Origin: JAJYUU01 sp963822955
Lineage (GTDB): Bacteria; Actinomycetota; Actinomycetes; Streptosporangiales; Streptosporangiaceae
DNA: 64,000 nucleotides
NCBI GenBank assembly: GCA_963822955.1
Contig: CAWGJS010000002.1
Coordinates: forward strand, 2,108,001 to 2,172,000
Reading direction: 5' to 3'
Shown here piece after piece: positions 35,521 to 44,584 of the stretch (positions within the stretch are counted from its first letter, which is position 1; each line of letters starts with the position of its first letter). The notes beneath the pieces are model-generated. The model made no database searches. It was not told the DNA's origin and was given only the letters and a program-made list of their open reading frames with translations. The position numbers and the translations under genes are program-made.

Positions 35521-36567
35521 TCACGATCGGGGCGCTGGTGGAATTCTCAGTGAGGCTGGCCGGCCTAGCCAGCTCGCGATACCGGCAACGACTCCCGGGC
35601 TCAGCGGCCCGATGGTGTGCACGACCGCTGGGCTGGCTGCGGCCCACAAGCCGATCGACGTCTTCGAGGCGACGAGCAGCTTGGTGCCAGCCGGGTTCCA
35701 GGCCATCGGGAACCATCCGGCAGGTAGCAGCTTTCGCTTCCCGTTGCTGCTGATTGCCTCAGCTTTGAGCGGCCAGGAGGTCACGACGAGGTCAGGGGCA
35801 TTAGCCGACCAGACCAGGCTGTCGGGGTTAGCGAAGCCTGTCTTCACCACGTGGACGTGCCCGTTGGCTGACCTGGCGAGCACGGTGGTGGAGCTGTAGT
35901 CGCTGGTCTTGGGCTGGACGATAAAGGCCATCTGGTTCGCTGGGCCGAACACCGGGTCCGACAGCGGGGTCCGGGACTGATAGACGACCTTGGATGTGCT
36001 GGTAAAGCTGTCCTGGCTGCGCAGCTCGAAGGCCTTGCTGTCCGGGTAGCCCAGTGCGTGCGGCACGGCGACGAAAGCGATCTTGCCACCTGCGGAGATG
36101 GTGGCGGAGCTGCCCTGATGCAGCCGGGACGCTCGCCCGGCGGGGAGCCACCAGGCACCGCGGGTGGTGACCTTGGCAAGATCGTCGGCGTTGAACTGGT
36201 CGTCGGACACCACGATGCCTGCCGCCGCGGCCCCGAGTGAGGAGATCCCGTTGTCCTTCGTGCCGAACGTCAGCTGGCGCTCAGCCTGGTCGCCGATCAC
36301 CCAGACGTTCTGGTCTTCCTGATCCGGGCCTGCCAGCAGGTAGATGAATCCACTGAGCTTGCTGGCCACAGCCTGCGGGACCGGAAGAAGCGGCCCCGGC
36401 CCGCCGACCTCCCGGACCACTGCTGATGGGCTAGCTGCGCTGCGCGCTCCCGGCGGTCCAGGGGGAAGGACGACCTCAGAGCAGCCGACCGTAACTGCGG
36501 CCAGGACGGCCGCCACGACCAGCCTGAACATGAGCGCCGGGATCCGGCTCCTCCTGGTCAAGCCCAC
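35521..36567 (-). CDS. Secreted/lipo-protein with beta-propeller-like body
   Basis: A 348-residue protein from the GTG at 36567 (an ATG at 36531 is an alternative). The N-terminus has RR near residue 5, then FRLVVAAVLAAVTVGC, a lipobox-like end with Cys. The remainder reads as repeated beta strands, each with Asp/Ser turns (QNVWVIGDQAERQLTFGT, AFELRSQDSFTS, SLVWSANAPDLVVTSWP), resembling TolB/WD40-like propellers. No catalytic motif is seen. Upstream of 36567 the same frame is open but lies in the overlapping oxidoreductase gene and is not part of this protein. Confidence 0.62.
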   Translation of the reverse strand: MGLTRRSRIPALMFRLVVAAVLAAVTVGCSEVVLPPGPPGARSAASPSAVVREVGGPGPLLPVPQAVASKLSGFIYLLAGPDQEDQNVWVIGDQAERQLTFGTKDNGISSLGAAAAGIVVSDDQFNADDLAKVTTRGAWWLPAGRASRLHQGSSATISAGGKIAFVAVPHALGYPDSKAFELRSQDSFTSTSKVVYQSRTPLSDPVFGPANQMAFIVQPKTSDYSSTTVLARSANGHVHVVKTGFANPDSLVWSANAPDLVVTSWPLKAEAISSNGKRKLLPAGWFPMAWNPAGTKLLVASKTSIGLWAAASPAVVHTIGPLSPGVVAGIASWLGRPASLRIPPAPRS

Positions 36568-36683
36568 GTCAACTTCGCCCTTCTCGCGCACCGCTGCTGC
36601 GCGCAACGGTAGCGGCGCAGGTGAGCCTGTGTTGCCCAGTCTGGTACCGATGTGGCCGATCTGTGGCGTAACCGGCTCCGGCG

Positions 36684-37813
36684 TCAGCTCACTTCGCTGA
36701 CGGCCACCCACCTGCTCGCGGCGGCCGACATCTCCATCGCCTCGCAGACCGCTTGCACACTGGCCGCCTCCCCGAAGCCGGGCGTCCACGCCGCCGCCGG
36801 CCAGCCTTCTAGCAGGTCGGCAACCTGGTTGGCGAAGCTGGACCCGTATCCGACGCCCTGGCCGATGGGCCACCAGTCCGCGGCATAGGGATGGCTGGGG
36901 TGCTCGGCCCGGATGCGGCGCAGCCCGTACAGGGACGGGTCGTCGCCAGCGCTGCCGTACCACAGCTCGTTGAGGCGCGCGTAGCTGAAGCTCAGGGTGC
37001 CCGAGCTGCCGTTGACTTCGACCGTGAAGTCGCACGGCCGTCGCACCGCCGCCCGCGCCATCTCCAGGGTGCCGCTGGCACCCGACTCGAAGGTGACCAG
37101 CGCCGCGGACGCATCGTCGACGGTGACCGGCTCGCTGCCGCCTCCGGGCAGCGGCCTGCTGCGGATGAAGGTCCGCGACTGCGCGCACACCTGGCCGACC
37201 GGACCGACCATCCACAGCGCGAGGTCGATGAGATGACAGCCCAGATCGGCGATGGTCGTTCCGCCCATCGCACGGTCGAAGCGCCAGTCATAGGGCGTCG
37301 CCGGATCGGTGAACTCGTCAGACAGCCAGGTCGCTCGCCAGAGCCGGACGTCGCCGACCGCGCCGTTCGCGATCATCTTCTGCATGAGCGCGACCGCGGC
37401 AGCCGCCGGTAATTGAAGCCGACCGCGTTGTGCACGCCAGCCGCCTCCACCGCTGCCAGCGCGCGTCTGGCGTCGGCATAGGACGTCGCCAGCGGCTTCT
37501 CGCAGAACACCGCCTTGCCAGCCGTCGCAGCAGCCTCCGCAATATCCGCGTGCGTTCCCGGCGGCGTGCAGATGTCTACGACATCGACATCGTCGCGCTG
37601 GATCAGGGCTCGCCAGTCCGTGACGTAGTCACCGACGCCGTAGGCAGACGCGGCCGCGCTGACGGCAGCCTCGTTGCGGCCGGACATCACCGTGACGACG
37701 GGAGTGACCGGAAGGCGGCGGAGCAGCGGGGCGACGCGGTAGCCGTAGCAGTGCGCCCTGCCCATCACGCCATAGCCGACGATCCCGACCCGTAGCTCGC
37801 CGCGACTGCTCAT
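36684..37813 (-). pseudogene. Gfo/Idh/MocA-family dehydrogenase, frameshifted
   Basis: A NAD(P)-dependent sugar or inositol dehydrogenase. The N-terminal Rossmann half (from 37813; LRVGIVGYGVMGRAHCYGY, CEKPLATSYADARR) and the C-terminal half (MQKMIANGAVGDVRLWRATWL, GGTTIADLGCHLIDLALWMVG) are in different frames. Adding one base near 37396 joins NYRRLP to AVALMQKM, the family order. The catalytic Lys (EKPLA) and Asp-His (DLGCHLIDLALW) are present. About 376 residues if repaired. It is preceded by a 52-residue remnant of a relative, and its ATG overlaps that remnant as ATGA. Confidence 0.8.
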
Positions 37814-37968
37814 TCGGGCAGGCCCGACCGGCTCATTGCCGGAATCGCGGCGGTCACCTGCTCGGCGGCCGCGGTGATCGTGACGGCGCTCGAGTGCGCG
37901 AGCGCGCGCAGATGGGTACGGCCCATGCGGCCCGCGCCGACGAGTCCGAGGCGGAATGGCGCTGCCAC
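37810..37968 (-). pseudogene. 52-residue N-terminal remnant of a second MocA-family dehydrogenase
   Basis: GTG at 37968, one base after the neighbouring dehydrogenase stop. It encodes only the first Rossmann strand and helix of a dehydrogenase (FRLGLVGAGRMGRTHLRAL) and about 20 more residues, then stops, overlapping the next dehydrogenase start as ATGA. The remaining 280 or so residues are gone. This is a decayed or deleted copy that now acts, if at all, as a translational bridge between its two intact neighbours. Confidence 0.6.
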
Positions 37969-37969
37969 G

Positions 37970-39085
37970 TCACAGGCCCCGCTCTGCCAGGCTCGACGGC
38001 GCAGCTACCGGTCTGCCCCGGCGGTAGCACTCGATGATCGACTGGCAGATCGCGATGTCACGCAGTCCGTCCGTGCCGCTCGTCAGCGGCTGCTCGCCGG
38101 TAACAACGCAACGGTGGAATGCGGCCAGCTCGGCTTTGAAGGCGCTCTCGTAGGAGACGATCTCCTCCGTGCGCCAGGTGCGCGTGGTGCCGGGGTCGCC
38201 TCCCTCGGTGACGATAGTGGCCGGCTCGCTGCGCAGGAACGGCGAGGGGAACGACAAGGTCACCCTCCGGTCCGGCGCATACGCCGCGAACTCCATCCCG
38301 TAGCGGGTGATGCCCGGAAGATCGAGCCAGTGAATAGCCACCGGCACCTCGCCGAAGCGCAGCATGGCCGTCAGGCTGTCCTCCCGCAGGTCCACGTAAT
38401 CGAGCCGGTCGGGTTCGCCGAGCAGGCCCCGTACCGTGTTGAGCTCGTGCACCAGCGTGTCGAGCAGCACCATGCGGTAGACGTGCCGCTCGAAGTCCGT
38501 GGCGTCGCCGATCGCCGAGTGGACGCTGGCGTCCGCGTCCGCCTGCAGCGCCGCCAGAACGTCGCCGCGCACTGGGGCCGGCCGCTGCAGCGCGTAGTGC
38601 TCGATGTAGGGCAGGAACGGGGACTCGAACGTCATCACGCGCAGCAGCCGCGGTGCGGTCAGCTCGCCGACCGTCGCGCGGAACCTGACGTAGGCGGGGT
38701 CGTAGCGCTTGGGGTAGGCGACCATCAGTGTCACGCCTGCCTCCTCGGCCGCCGCCACCATGGCCTGGCCTTCCGCGACCGAGAAGCACATCGGCTTCTC
38801 GACCAGCACGTGCAGGCCGGCCCTGGCGGCCTCGACGGCTATCGGGGCATGACTGCCGGAGGTCAGCACAACGACGGCGTCCAGTGGCTGCTGGATCAGC
38901 TCGCGCCAGTCTGCATAGGCAGCTGGCACGCCGTAGCGCTCCGCACATGCCTTGGCGTTCTCGGGCACGATGTCGCACACTGCCGCGACGTCGAAGGACT
39001 TGGCGAGCTCATCGAGATAGTGCAAGTGCATGACGCGGGCGATGATCCCGGTTCCGATCACACCGATCCGGAGCCGCTCCGTCAT
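37970..39085 (-). CDS. Gfo/Idh/MocA-family dehydrogenase
   Basis: A 371-residue NAD(P)-dependent dehydrogenase. Seen: Rossmann motif LRIGVIGTGIIARVMHL at the N-terminus, VEKPMCFSVAEGQ near residue 92 with the substrate Lys, and the C-terminal alpha/beta domain including TLVHELNTVRGLLG near 218. Inositol and sugar dehydrogenases share this fold. It overlaps the downstream TIM-barrel gene (ATGA) on the same strand, within the inositol-like cluster. Confidence 0.85.
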   Translation of the reverse strand: MTERLRIGVIGTGIIARVMHLHYLDELAKSFDVAAVCDIVPENAKACAERYGVPAAYADWRELIQQPLDAVVVLTSGSHAPIAVEAARAGLHVLVEKPMCFSVAEGQAMVAAAEEAGVTLMVAYPKRYDPAYVRFRATVGELTAPRLLRVMTFESPFLPYIEHYALQRPAPVRGDVLAALQADADASVHSAIGDATDFERHVYRMVLLDTLVHELNTVRGLLGEPDRLDYVDLREDSLTAMLRFGEVPVAIHWLDLPGITRYGMEFAAYAPDRRVTLSFPSPFLRSEPATIVTEGGDPGTTRTWRTEEIVSYESAFKAELAAFHRCVVTGEQPLTSGTDGLRDIAICQSIIECYRRGRPVAAPSSLAERGL

Positions 39086-40083
39086 GCAGCCACCTCCTGT
39101 GCAGCATCGATGGCGTTCTTCAGCATCCTGGCTGCTTCAGGTATCCCGACCTCCGGGAGAACGAAGGGGTCCTCGTGCTCGATTGATACCACCTGTACCC
39201 GGGAGGAGGCGAGTGAGCGCATCAGCCCGGTCCACCAGCTCTGGTCGTGGCCGCGGCCGGGCACCGCGAAGTTCCATGGCATCTGCTCGGCCGGCCGCGG
39301 CCAGCGGCGATCGAGCAGTCCGTTGAGCGCCAGGCTGTCGGCATGGAAGACGGTGTCCTTCCCGTGCGAGTGGCCGACAAGCCTGCCAAGGCGCTCGGCC
39401 ACCTTATGACCGTCCATGCCCATCCAGAAGAAATGGCTCGGGTCGAGGTTGGCTGCCAGGGATGTCCCCAGCCCGGCCACGCGCTCGAACGTCTCCACGT
39501 TGAACGCGGACGTCCCCGGGTGGAGCTCGAGGCAGACCAGCAGATCGGGATTCTCGGATGCAGCGAAGCCGGCGAGATCGGCCCAGTACGGCCCGATCGC
39601 CCGCTCCCACTGACGCTCGTACACGTCTTCCAGGTAAGGCAGCCAGCCGCCAGCTCCGAAGTGCGGCACCCTGTCCCGCGGATCCGCCGCCGGGCAGCCA
39701 GCCATCGCGACCACCCTTTCGACGCCGAGCAGCGTGGCCAGCCGGATTGCGTTGCGCAAGTCGGCATCATGCTGCCGCGCAACCTGCTCGTCAGGATGCA
39801 GCGGATTGCCCCAGGCGTTCAGCGCGCCGACGCGCAGCCCATGCGCCGCGATCTGGTCCAGCCATGCCGTGCGGCTCTGCGCATGTGCCAGCAGGGCGGC
39901 GACATCGCAATGCGGGTGCGGGGCGTAGCCTCCGGCGCCCACTTCGATATCGGTGACTTCAGGGACAGCACGCTGTAGCCACGTCAGGACGTCGGCGAGC
40001 GACTTGTCGAGTAAGGCCTCGAGCACCACGCCTATGCGGGGCGTGAACGCCTGCACACCCGCTCGAGCCTCAGCGCCTGACAT
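39082..40083 (-). CDS. Xylose-isomerase-like TIM-barrel (sugar isomerase/epimerase family)
   Basis: A 333-residue (beta/alpha)8 protein of the IolE/IolH/hydroxypyruvate-isomerase superfamily. Seen: metal-ligand-type segments LLVCLELHPGTSAFNVETF (Glu), NLDPSHFFWMGMD (Asp/His), GHSHGKDTVF, and VSIEHEDPF (Glu/His). In inositol pathways such proteins are 2-keto-inositol dehydratase (IolE) or of unknown role (IolH). The start has GAGGTGAG six bases upstream. It is first in the minus-strand operon, divergent from the iolD side. Confidence 0.82.
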   Translation of the reverse strand: MSGAEARAGVQAFTPRIGVVLEALLDKSLADVLTWLQRAVPEVTDIEVGAGGYAPHPHCDVAALLAHAQSRTAWLDQIAAHGLRVGALNAWGNPLHPDEQVARQHDADLRNAIRLATLLGVERVVAMAGCPAADPRDRVPHFGAGGWLPYLEDVYERQWERAIGPYWADLAGFAASENPDLLVCLELHPGTSAFNVETFERVAGLGTSLAANLDPSHFFWMGMDGHKVAERLGRLVGHSHGKDTVFHADSLALNGLLDRRWPRPAEQMPWNFAVPGRGHDQSWWTGLMRSLASSRVQVVSIEHEDPFVLPEVGIPEAARMLKNAIDAAQEVAA

Positions 40084-40155
40084 CCAAGCTCACCTCGCGG
40101 ACCGACGGCTCCGAGCTCAACGTTGGTGCGGCCACCCTGCCTGACGACTCCGTTG

Positions 40156-40177
40156 TATGTCAATACGAAATGACATA
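40156..40177. promoter_or_regulatory. Candidate operator in the divergent sugar-catabolic promoter
   Basis: TATGTCA and TGACATA are perfect 7-bp arms with an 8-base centre, in the 185-base gap between the TIM-barrel gene (start 40083, minus) and the plus-strand genes. The gap is AT-richer than its surroundings. The layout resembles operators of GntR/LacI-type catabolic repressors such as IolR, though no repressor gene is adjacent. Confidence 0.5.
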
Positions 40178-40246
40178 TCTGATGCCTTCCCAGCTGCACG
40201 GGCCCTGGCATCGCGCTGCGCTGAGACATCTGATATATGAATGTTT

Positions 40247-40258
40247 GTTAGGACTAAC
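40247..40258. promoter_or_regulatory. Short inverted repeat upstream of the truncated aldolase gene
   Basis: GTTAG and CTAAC flank GA, 11 bases upstream of the ATG at 40269. It is immediately followed by TTGACA. It may be part of the same promoter/operator region. Confidence 0.3.
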
Positions 40259-40268
40259 TCTTGACAGG

Positions 40269-40706
40269 ATGCGGGCCGTGCTTGAGGACCAGGTCAACCA
40301 GATCCTTGAGGCCAGGGCGAGGACCCCCGATGCTGTCAGAGCGGCAGCCGCGGCCAGGACTCGAAGGCCGTGGTTGGGCAGCTCCGAACGCGTGATGATC
40401 ATCGCTGCCGACCATCCCGCACGCGGCACGCTGGCTGCGGGGAGCCGGCCCATGGCAATGGCCAACCGACTCGACCTGCTGGACCGGATAATTGTGGCGC
40501 TGAGCCGGCCCGGAGTGGACGGCGTTCCCGGCACTTCTGACATCATTGAGGACCTGCTCCTGCTCGGAGCGCTTGACGGCAAGCTGGCCGTCGGATCGAT
40601 GAACCCGGGCGGCCTGCCAGGAGCTGTGCTCGAGCAGATGCTGCTCAGGATCGACATGGACGACCCGGCCTCGGTCTCGACGATGGCCGCGGTGAGCCTG
40701 CTGTGA
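40269..40706 (+). pseudogene. Cgl0159-type aldolase-like protein, internally deleted and truncated
   Basis: The family is a (beta/alpha)8 protein of about 300 residues found in inositol clusters (Cgl0159 of Corynebacterium). Here 145 residues remain: SSERVMIIAADHPARG, NRLDLLDRIIVALSRPGVDG, DLLLLGALDGKLAVGSMNPGGLPGAV. Then the text jumps directly to MLLRIDMDDPASVS, skipping about 28 residues normally between them, and stops soon after, losing the C-terminal half. The ATG at 40269 is the likely start; an ATG at 40170 would add unrelated sequence. The gene precedes iolD by 22 bases. Confidence 0.6.
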
Positions 40707-40728
40707 CTACCCCGCCCGAGGAATGCTC

Positions 40729-42603
40729 ATGCGACTGACTGTTGGCCAGGCACTCGTCCGGTTCCTCACTGTCCAGTACAGCGAGCGCGACAGCGTCAGG
40801 CAGCCGTTCTTTGCCGGGTGCTGGGGAATCTTCGGCCACGGCAACGTAGCGGGCCTGAGCCAGGCGCTGCTCGAAGCCGGCGACAGCTTCCGCTACTACC
40901 AGGGGCGGAACGAGCAAGCCATGGTGCACGCGGCCTCCGGATATGCGCGGATGACGAACCGACTGCAGGCCTTCGCGTGCACGTCCTCGATCGGTCCCGG
41001 TGCGACGAACATGGTGACCGGGGCCGCGCTGGCCACCGTCAACCGCCTTCCGGTCCTCCTTCTTCCGGGTGATGTCTTCGCGACCCGGGTGGCAAACCCC
41101 GTCCTCCAGGAACTCGAAGATCCGCGCACGATGGATGTCTCAGTCAACGACTGCCTGCGGCCGGTGTCACGCTACTTCGACCGCATCTGGCGGCCCGAGC
41201 AGCTGCCGGCCGCCCTCGTGCAAGCGATGCGCGTGCTGACCGACCCGGCAGAGACCGGCGCGGTGACGCTGGCACTGCCGCAGGACACCGCCACCGAGGC
41301 ATACGACTGGCCACCGGAGCTCTTCCGGGCACGGGTCTGGCGCATTCCCCGGCCCTATCCCGAGCCGCAGGCCATCGCGCAGGCCGCGGCCGCCATCCGA
41401 TGCAGCAGGCGCCCGCTGATCGTGGCCGGCGGCGGCGTGCACTACAGCGACGCTGCTGCGGCCCTGCGCACCTTCGCCGAGCTGACCGGTGTTCCGGTGG
41501 CCGAAACCCAGGCCGGAAAGGGCGCGCTCCGCTACGACCACCCCGCGGCCCTCGGCGCGATCGGCGCGACCGGAACCGTTGCCGCCAACAGCACCGCCGC
41601 CGACGCCGACCTGGTCATCGGAGTCGGCACCCGGTGGAGCGATTTCACCACCGCGTCCAGCAGCCTGTTTGCATGCCCTGGCGTTCGGTTCGTGAACCTC
41701 AACGTTGCCGCATTCGATGCGCACAAGCAGTCGGCACTGCCGCTGGTGGCAGACGCGCGGGTCGGCCTGGAGCAGCTCACTGAGGCACTGCGCGGCTGGC
41801 AGGTAGCCGACTCCTACCGCGAGCTCGTGCGGCAGCGGGCCGCCGAATGGGACGCCATCGTCGAGCGGGCATATCACCTGGGCCATCAGCCGTTGCCTGC
41901 GCAATCTGAGGTCATCGGTGCGCTCAACGAGGCAATTCGCCCGCGGGACGTCGTGGTCTGCGCAGCCGGCAGCATGCCCGGCGACCTGCATAAGCTGTGG
42001 CGGACCAGGGACTCCAAGGGCTACCACGTGGAGTACGGCTTCTCCTGCATGGGCTATGAGATCGCCGGTGGCCTCGGGGTAAAGATGGCGGCACCCGACC
42101 GGGACGTCTACGTCCTCGTCGGGGACGGGTCGTATCTCATGCTCAGCTCCGAGCTGGTCACGTGCGTTCAGGAGGGCATCAAGATCGTCGTGATCCTGGT
42201 GCAGAACCACGGCTTTCAGTCCATCGGCGGTCTGTCCCGCTCGGTCGGGGCCGAGGGCTTCGGGACGCGGTACCGGTACCGGTCCCGAGAATCTGGCCGG
42301 CTGGATGGCGAGGTGCTACCGGTTGACCTCGCCGCGAACGCCGCCAGCCTCGGGGCGCATGCGATCAGGGTGAGCACGATCGCCGAGCTGCGGGACGCAC
42401 TAGCCGCGAGCCAGTCGTCGGACCGGACCACCGTCATCCACATCGAGACCGACCCGACCCTGCCAGCGCCCGACTCCGCAGCCTGGTGGGACGTGCCGGT
42501 GGCGGAGGTATCGGAGCTGGCCGCGACCCGGGCCGCCCGGGCGGACTACGAGCAGAACAAGAAAAAGCAGCTCAGCACCCTTGGCTCTGTTGAGAGCACG
42601 TGA
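40729..42603 (+). CDS. iolD: 3D-(3,5/4)-trihydroxycyclohexane-1,2-dione hydrolase
   Basis: A 624-residue ThDP-dependent enzyme that opens the inositol-derived diketone ring. Seen: the Pyr-domain Glu in QGRNEQAMVHAASGYARM (near residue 63), the RPLIVAGGGVHYSDA central domain, and the PP-domain motif VGDGSYLMLSSELVTCVQEG with NHGFQS (about 465-495). The start at 40729 is chosen because GAGGAA lies at a proper distance; an ATG at 40723 is closer to it. The MFS gene overlaps the stop by 4 bases (GTGA). The presence of iolD is the best evidence that the cluster serves inositol or a related polyol. Confidence 0.92.
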   Translation: MRLTVGQALVRFLTVQYSERDSVRQPFFAGCWGIFGHGNVAGLSQALLEAGDSFRYYQGRNEQAMVHAASGYARMTNRLQAFACTSSIGPGATNMVTGAALATVNRLPVLLLPGDVFATRVANPVLQELEDPRTMDVSVNDCLRPVSRYFDRIWRPEQLPAALVQAMRVLTDPAETGAVTLALPQDTATEAYDWPPELFRARVWRIPRPYPEPQAIAQAAAAIRCSRRPLIVAGGGVHYSDAAAALRTFAELTGVPVAETQAGKGALRYDHPAALGAIGATGTVAANSTAADADLVIGVGTRWSDFTTASSSLFACPGVRFVNLNVAAFDAHKQSALPLVADARVGLEQLTEALRGWQVADSYRELVRQRAAEWDAIVERAYHLGHQPLPAQSEVIGALNEAIRPRDVVVCAAGSMPGDLHKLWRTRDSKGYHVEYGFSCMGYEIAGGLGVKMAAPDRDVYVLVGDGSYLMLSSELVTCVQEGIKIVVILVQNHGFQSIGGLSRSVGAEGFGTRYRYRSRESGRLDGEVLPVDLAANAASLGAHAIRVSTIAELRDALAASQSSDRTTVIHIETDPTLPAPDSAAWWDVPVAEVSELAATRAARADYEQNKKKQLSTLGSVEST

Positions 42604-43772
42604 GCAAGGCCAGCGAAGTCAGGTTTAGCCGCTCTGCACTCGTGGCCGCGATAGGCATCTTCCTGCTCATCGGAGCTATCGACGCGGCGTACGGGCCGTT
42701 GCTGCGGATAATCTCGCTGCGATTCGGCGTCGGCCTGCCCACCGCTGGCACCGTCCTCAGTGTCTACTTCGCTGGCGCACTCGCGGGCGTTGTGAGCGCG
42801 CTGGCGTTCCTCCGGCGGCTGAGCGGGCGGACTGTCTTGGCAGGCGCCCTGGTGGCTCTTGCGCTCGGGTGTGCAGGGGTGGCCGCTTCTCGCTCCTGGC
42901 TGGCGTTCCTTGGCTCTGTCCTGCTGACAGGTACCGGATTCGGAACCCTGGACTTCACCCTTAACCGGCTGCTGGCCGCGACCGAGTCGCGCCACCGGGT
43001 AGCCCGCCTGAACACCGTGAACGCCGCCTTCGGAGCCGGGGCGGTGGCAGGGCCCTTCATCGTCAGCGCGCTCAAGGCGGGGACCCTGACACTGGGGTTT
43101 GCCGCCGCGGCTGCCCTGGCCTGCGTGCTCGCAGCTGGCCAGCGCGGTGTCCATGCGCCGCCGCGCGACGCGGGCACGTCGCAGCCAGCCAGGGCGAACC
43201 GGCGTTCGGCGAAGATGACCTCAGAACACGGCACGCTGGCCCGGATTGGCCTTGCCTATCTGTGTTATGTCGGCGCGGAGGCGGGCACCGCCGGCTGGAT
43301 CGTTGCACACCTCAGCGCGCTCGGCTACTCCGCGCGCCTTGCCACCGCGGTCACATCGGCATTCTGGCTTGCGATGACCATCGGCCGGCTCTGCGTGGCA
43401 CCGCTTGGCAACCTCGTCAGGCTCCGGCACATCGTCCTGCTGTCAACCGCGATGCTTGCGGTGAGCCTCGCGCTCGCCGCGATACCGGTGATAGCACCAG
43501 CCGCCTACGTGGCAGCGGGTCTTGCTGCTGCCCCGATCTTCCCGGTGGGACTCGCCTGGGCCGCGGAAACGTGGCCGGGTGACCACCGGACGGCATCATG
43601 GGCGCTCACTGCAGCGATGCTGGGAGGGGTCGTGGGCCCGGCCGTTATCGCTGGAGCAGTGTCGGCGACCAGTGTCACGGTCGTGCCGGTCGCCCTGAGC
43701 GCGTTCGCCGCGCTCGCGTTCGTGACCTTGCTGTCCATTCGCGCCGCCAGTGCGAGTACCGCGCAGTCCTGA
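42600..43772 (+). CDS. MFS importer, probably for a polyol or sugar
   Basis: A 390-residue, 12-helix major facilitator: helices alternate with short loops (LVAAIGIFLLIGAIDAAYGPLL, GFGTLDFTLNRLLAATES, GPFIVSALKAG). The pattern resembles FucP/GGMS-type sugar carriers rather than drug pumps. The GTG start overlaps the iolD stop (GTGA), so it is co-translated with it. By context it probably imports inositol or another cyclitol; this is inference. Confidence 0.8.
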   Translation: MSKASEVRFSRSALVAAIGIFLLIGAIDAAYGPLLRIISLRFGVGLPTAGTVLSVYFAGALAGVVSALAFLRRLSGRTVLAGALVALALGCAGVAASRSWLAFLGSVLLTGTGFGTLDFTLNRLLAATESRHRVARLNTVNAAFGAGAVAGPFIVSALKAGTLTLGFAAAAALACVLAAGQRGVHAPPRDAGTSQPARANRRSAKMTSEHGTLARIGLAYLCYVGAEAGTAGWIVAHLSALGYSARLATAVTSAFWLAMTIGRLCVAPLGNLVRLRHIVLLSTAMLAVSLALAAIPVIAPAAYVAAGLAAAPIFPVGLAWAAETWPGDHRTASWALTAAMLGGVVGPAVIAGAVSATSVTVVPVALSAFAALAFVTLLSIRAASASTAQS

Positions 43773-43861
43773 ACCGCATGACTTAGGGCTCGTCAACTCT
43801 GCCCGTTTGGCCCTCGTGACCGATCGCCTCAGCGGCCAGGCTTAAACCAGCACGATGAATG

Positions 43862-43879
43862 GGCGGCTCCTGAGCCGCC
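43862..43879 (+). terminator. Compact hairpin before the small membrane-protein operon
   Basis: GGCGGCTC and GAGCCGCC, with CT between, form a tight hairpin 90 bases after the MFS stop and 19 bases before the next ATG. It may end the iolD-MFS transcript or shape the 5' leader of the following gene. Confidence 0.45.
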
Positions 43880-43898
43880 TGGGAAAGAGGCGAGTGTC

Positions 43899-44117
43899 AT
43901 GCCGACCTCGATCATTCTGGGCAGTGTCATTGTCTCCTGGCCGATTCTGTGGGCGATATTCGGCGGCGCTGCCGCAGTTCTCGTCGCGCTCACGACACTG
44001 GTAGCGCTGGCAACAAGCCCGCGCCACCACGCGCGGCGCACTCGGCACGCAGCTCACCGGCCCGCAACCGCAGTGGCGCGCGAGAGAGTTCCGGCTGACC
44101 GTCACGCCCTGGTGTGA
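43899..44117 (+). CDS. Small membrane protein, first of four
   Basis: A 72-residue protein with GAAAGAGG upstream. One or two hydrophobic segments at the N-terminus (IILGSVIVSWPILWAIFGGAAAVLVALTTLVALA, about 5-38) precede a basic, His/Arg-rich tail. No family recognised. It opens a run of four short membrane proteins with short gaps, which suggests an operon. Confidence 0.55.
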   Translation: MPTSIILGSVIVSWPILWAIFGGAAAVLVALTTLVALATSPRHHARRTRHAAHRPATAVARERVPADRHALV

Positions 44118-44163
44118 CCGCATCACATCGTCACGCCGTTCCCATCATGAAGGAGGGAGCACG

Positions 44164-44544
44164 ATGACAAAGCTCACCGATGACAGGCCCGCACTCAGCG
44201 ACAGCAACGTGACAGATAGCGCCACGCAGCAGGCGCGTGAGCAGGCCGTCAAGCAGATCGAGCGCCGGCGCCGGTACTGGACGAGGACCGCGGTCTCCAC
44301 GGTCGGCATGATCTTGCTGACGGCAATCTGGGCGATCAGCGAGTATCACAACGCCGGCGGCTGGCCGACTCGCGGATTCAGCCAGAGCTCCGGCATCCAC
44401 GATGTGTGGAACATCTGGATCATCTACCCGGCGATCGCGTGGGCGTTCCTTACCACTGCGTTCGGCCTCGATGTGTACCTGCGCAGGCCGATCTCCGAGA
44501 ACAAGATCCAGCGCGAAATGGAACGCCAGATCGGCAGCCGCTAA
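44164..44544 (+). CDS. 2TM-domain protein
   Basis: A 126-residue protein with a strong AAGGAGGG upstream. A charged, predicted cytoplasmic N-terminus (1-42) is followed by two helices (about 43-62 and 84-106) joined by a short loop, with DVWNIWIIYPAIAWAFLTTAF matching the 2TM-domain family. Family function is unknown; some members are tethered to histidine kinases. It is second in the four-gene run. Confidence 0.65.
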   Translation: MTKLTDDRPALSDSNVTDSATQQAREQAVKQIERRRRYWTRTAVSTVGMILLTAIWAISEYHNAGGWPTRGFSQSSGIHDVWNIWIIYPAIAWAFLTTAFGLDVYLRRPISENKIQREMERQIGSR

Positions 44545-44584
44545 CTCGGACGCCGGCGATCACCAAGTACTTGGGGGTGCACTG

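Noticed and set aside
35521..37215. One long 560-residue protein spanning the lipoprotein and upstream sequence
   Set aside because: The first 200 or so residues are the antisense-frame shadow of the overlapping dehydrogenase, with Arg/Gly-rich low-complexity text; a signal peptide begins at 36567.
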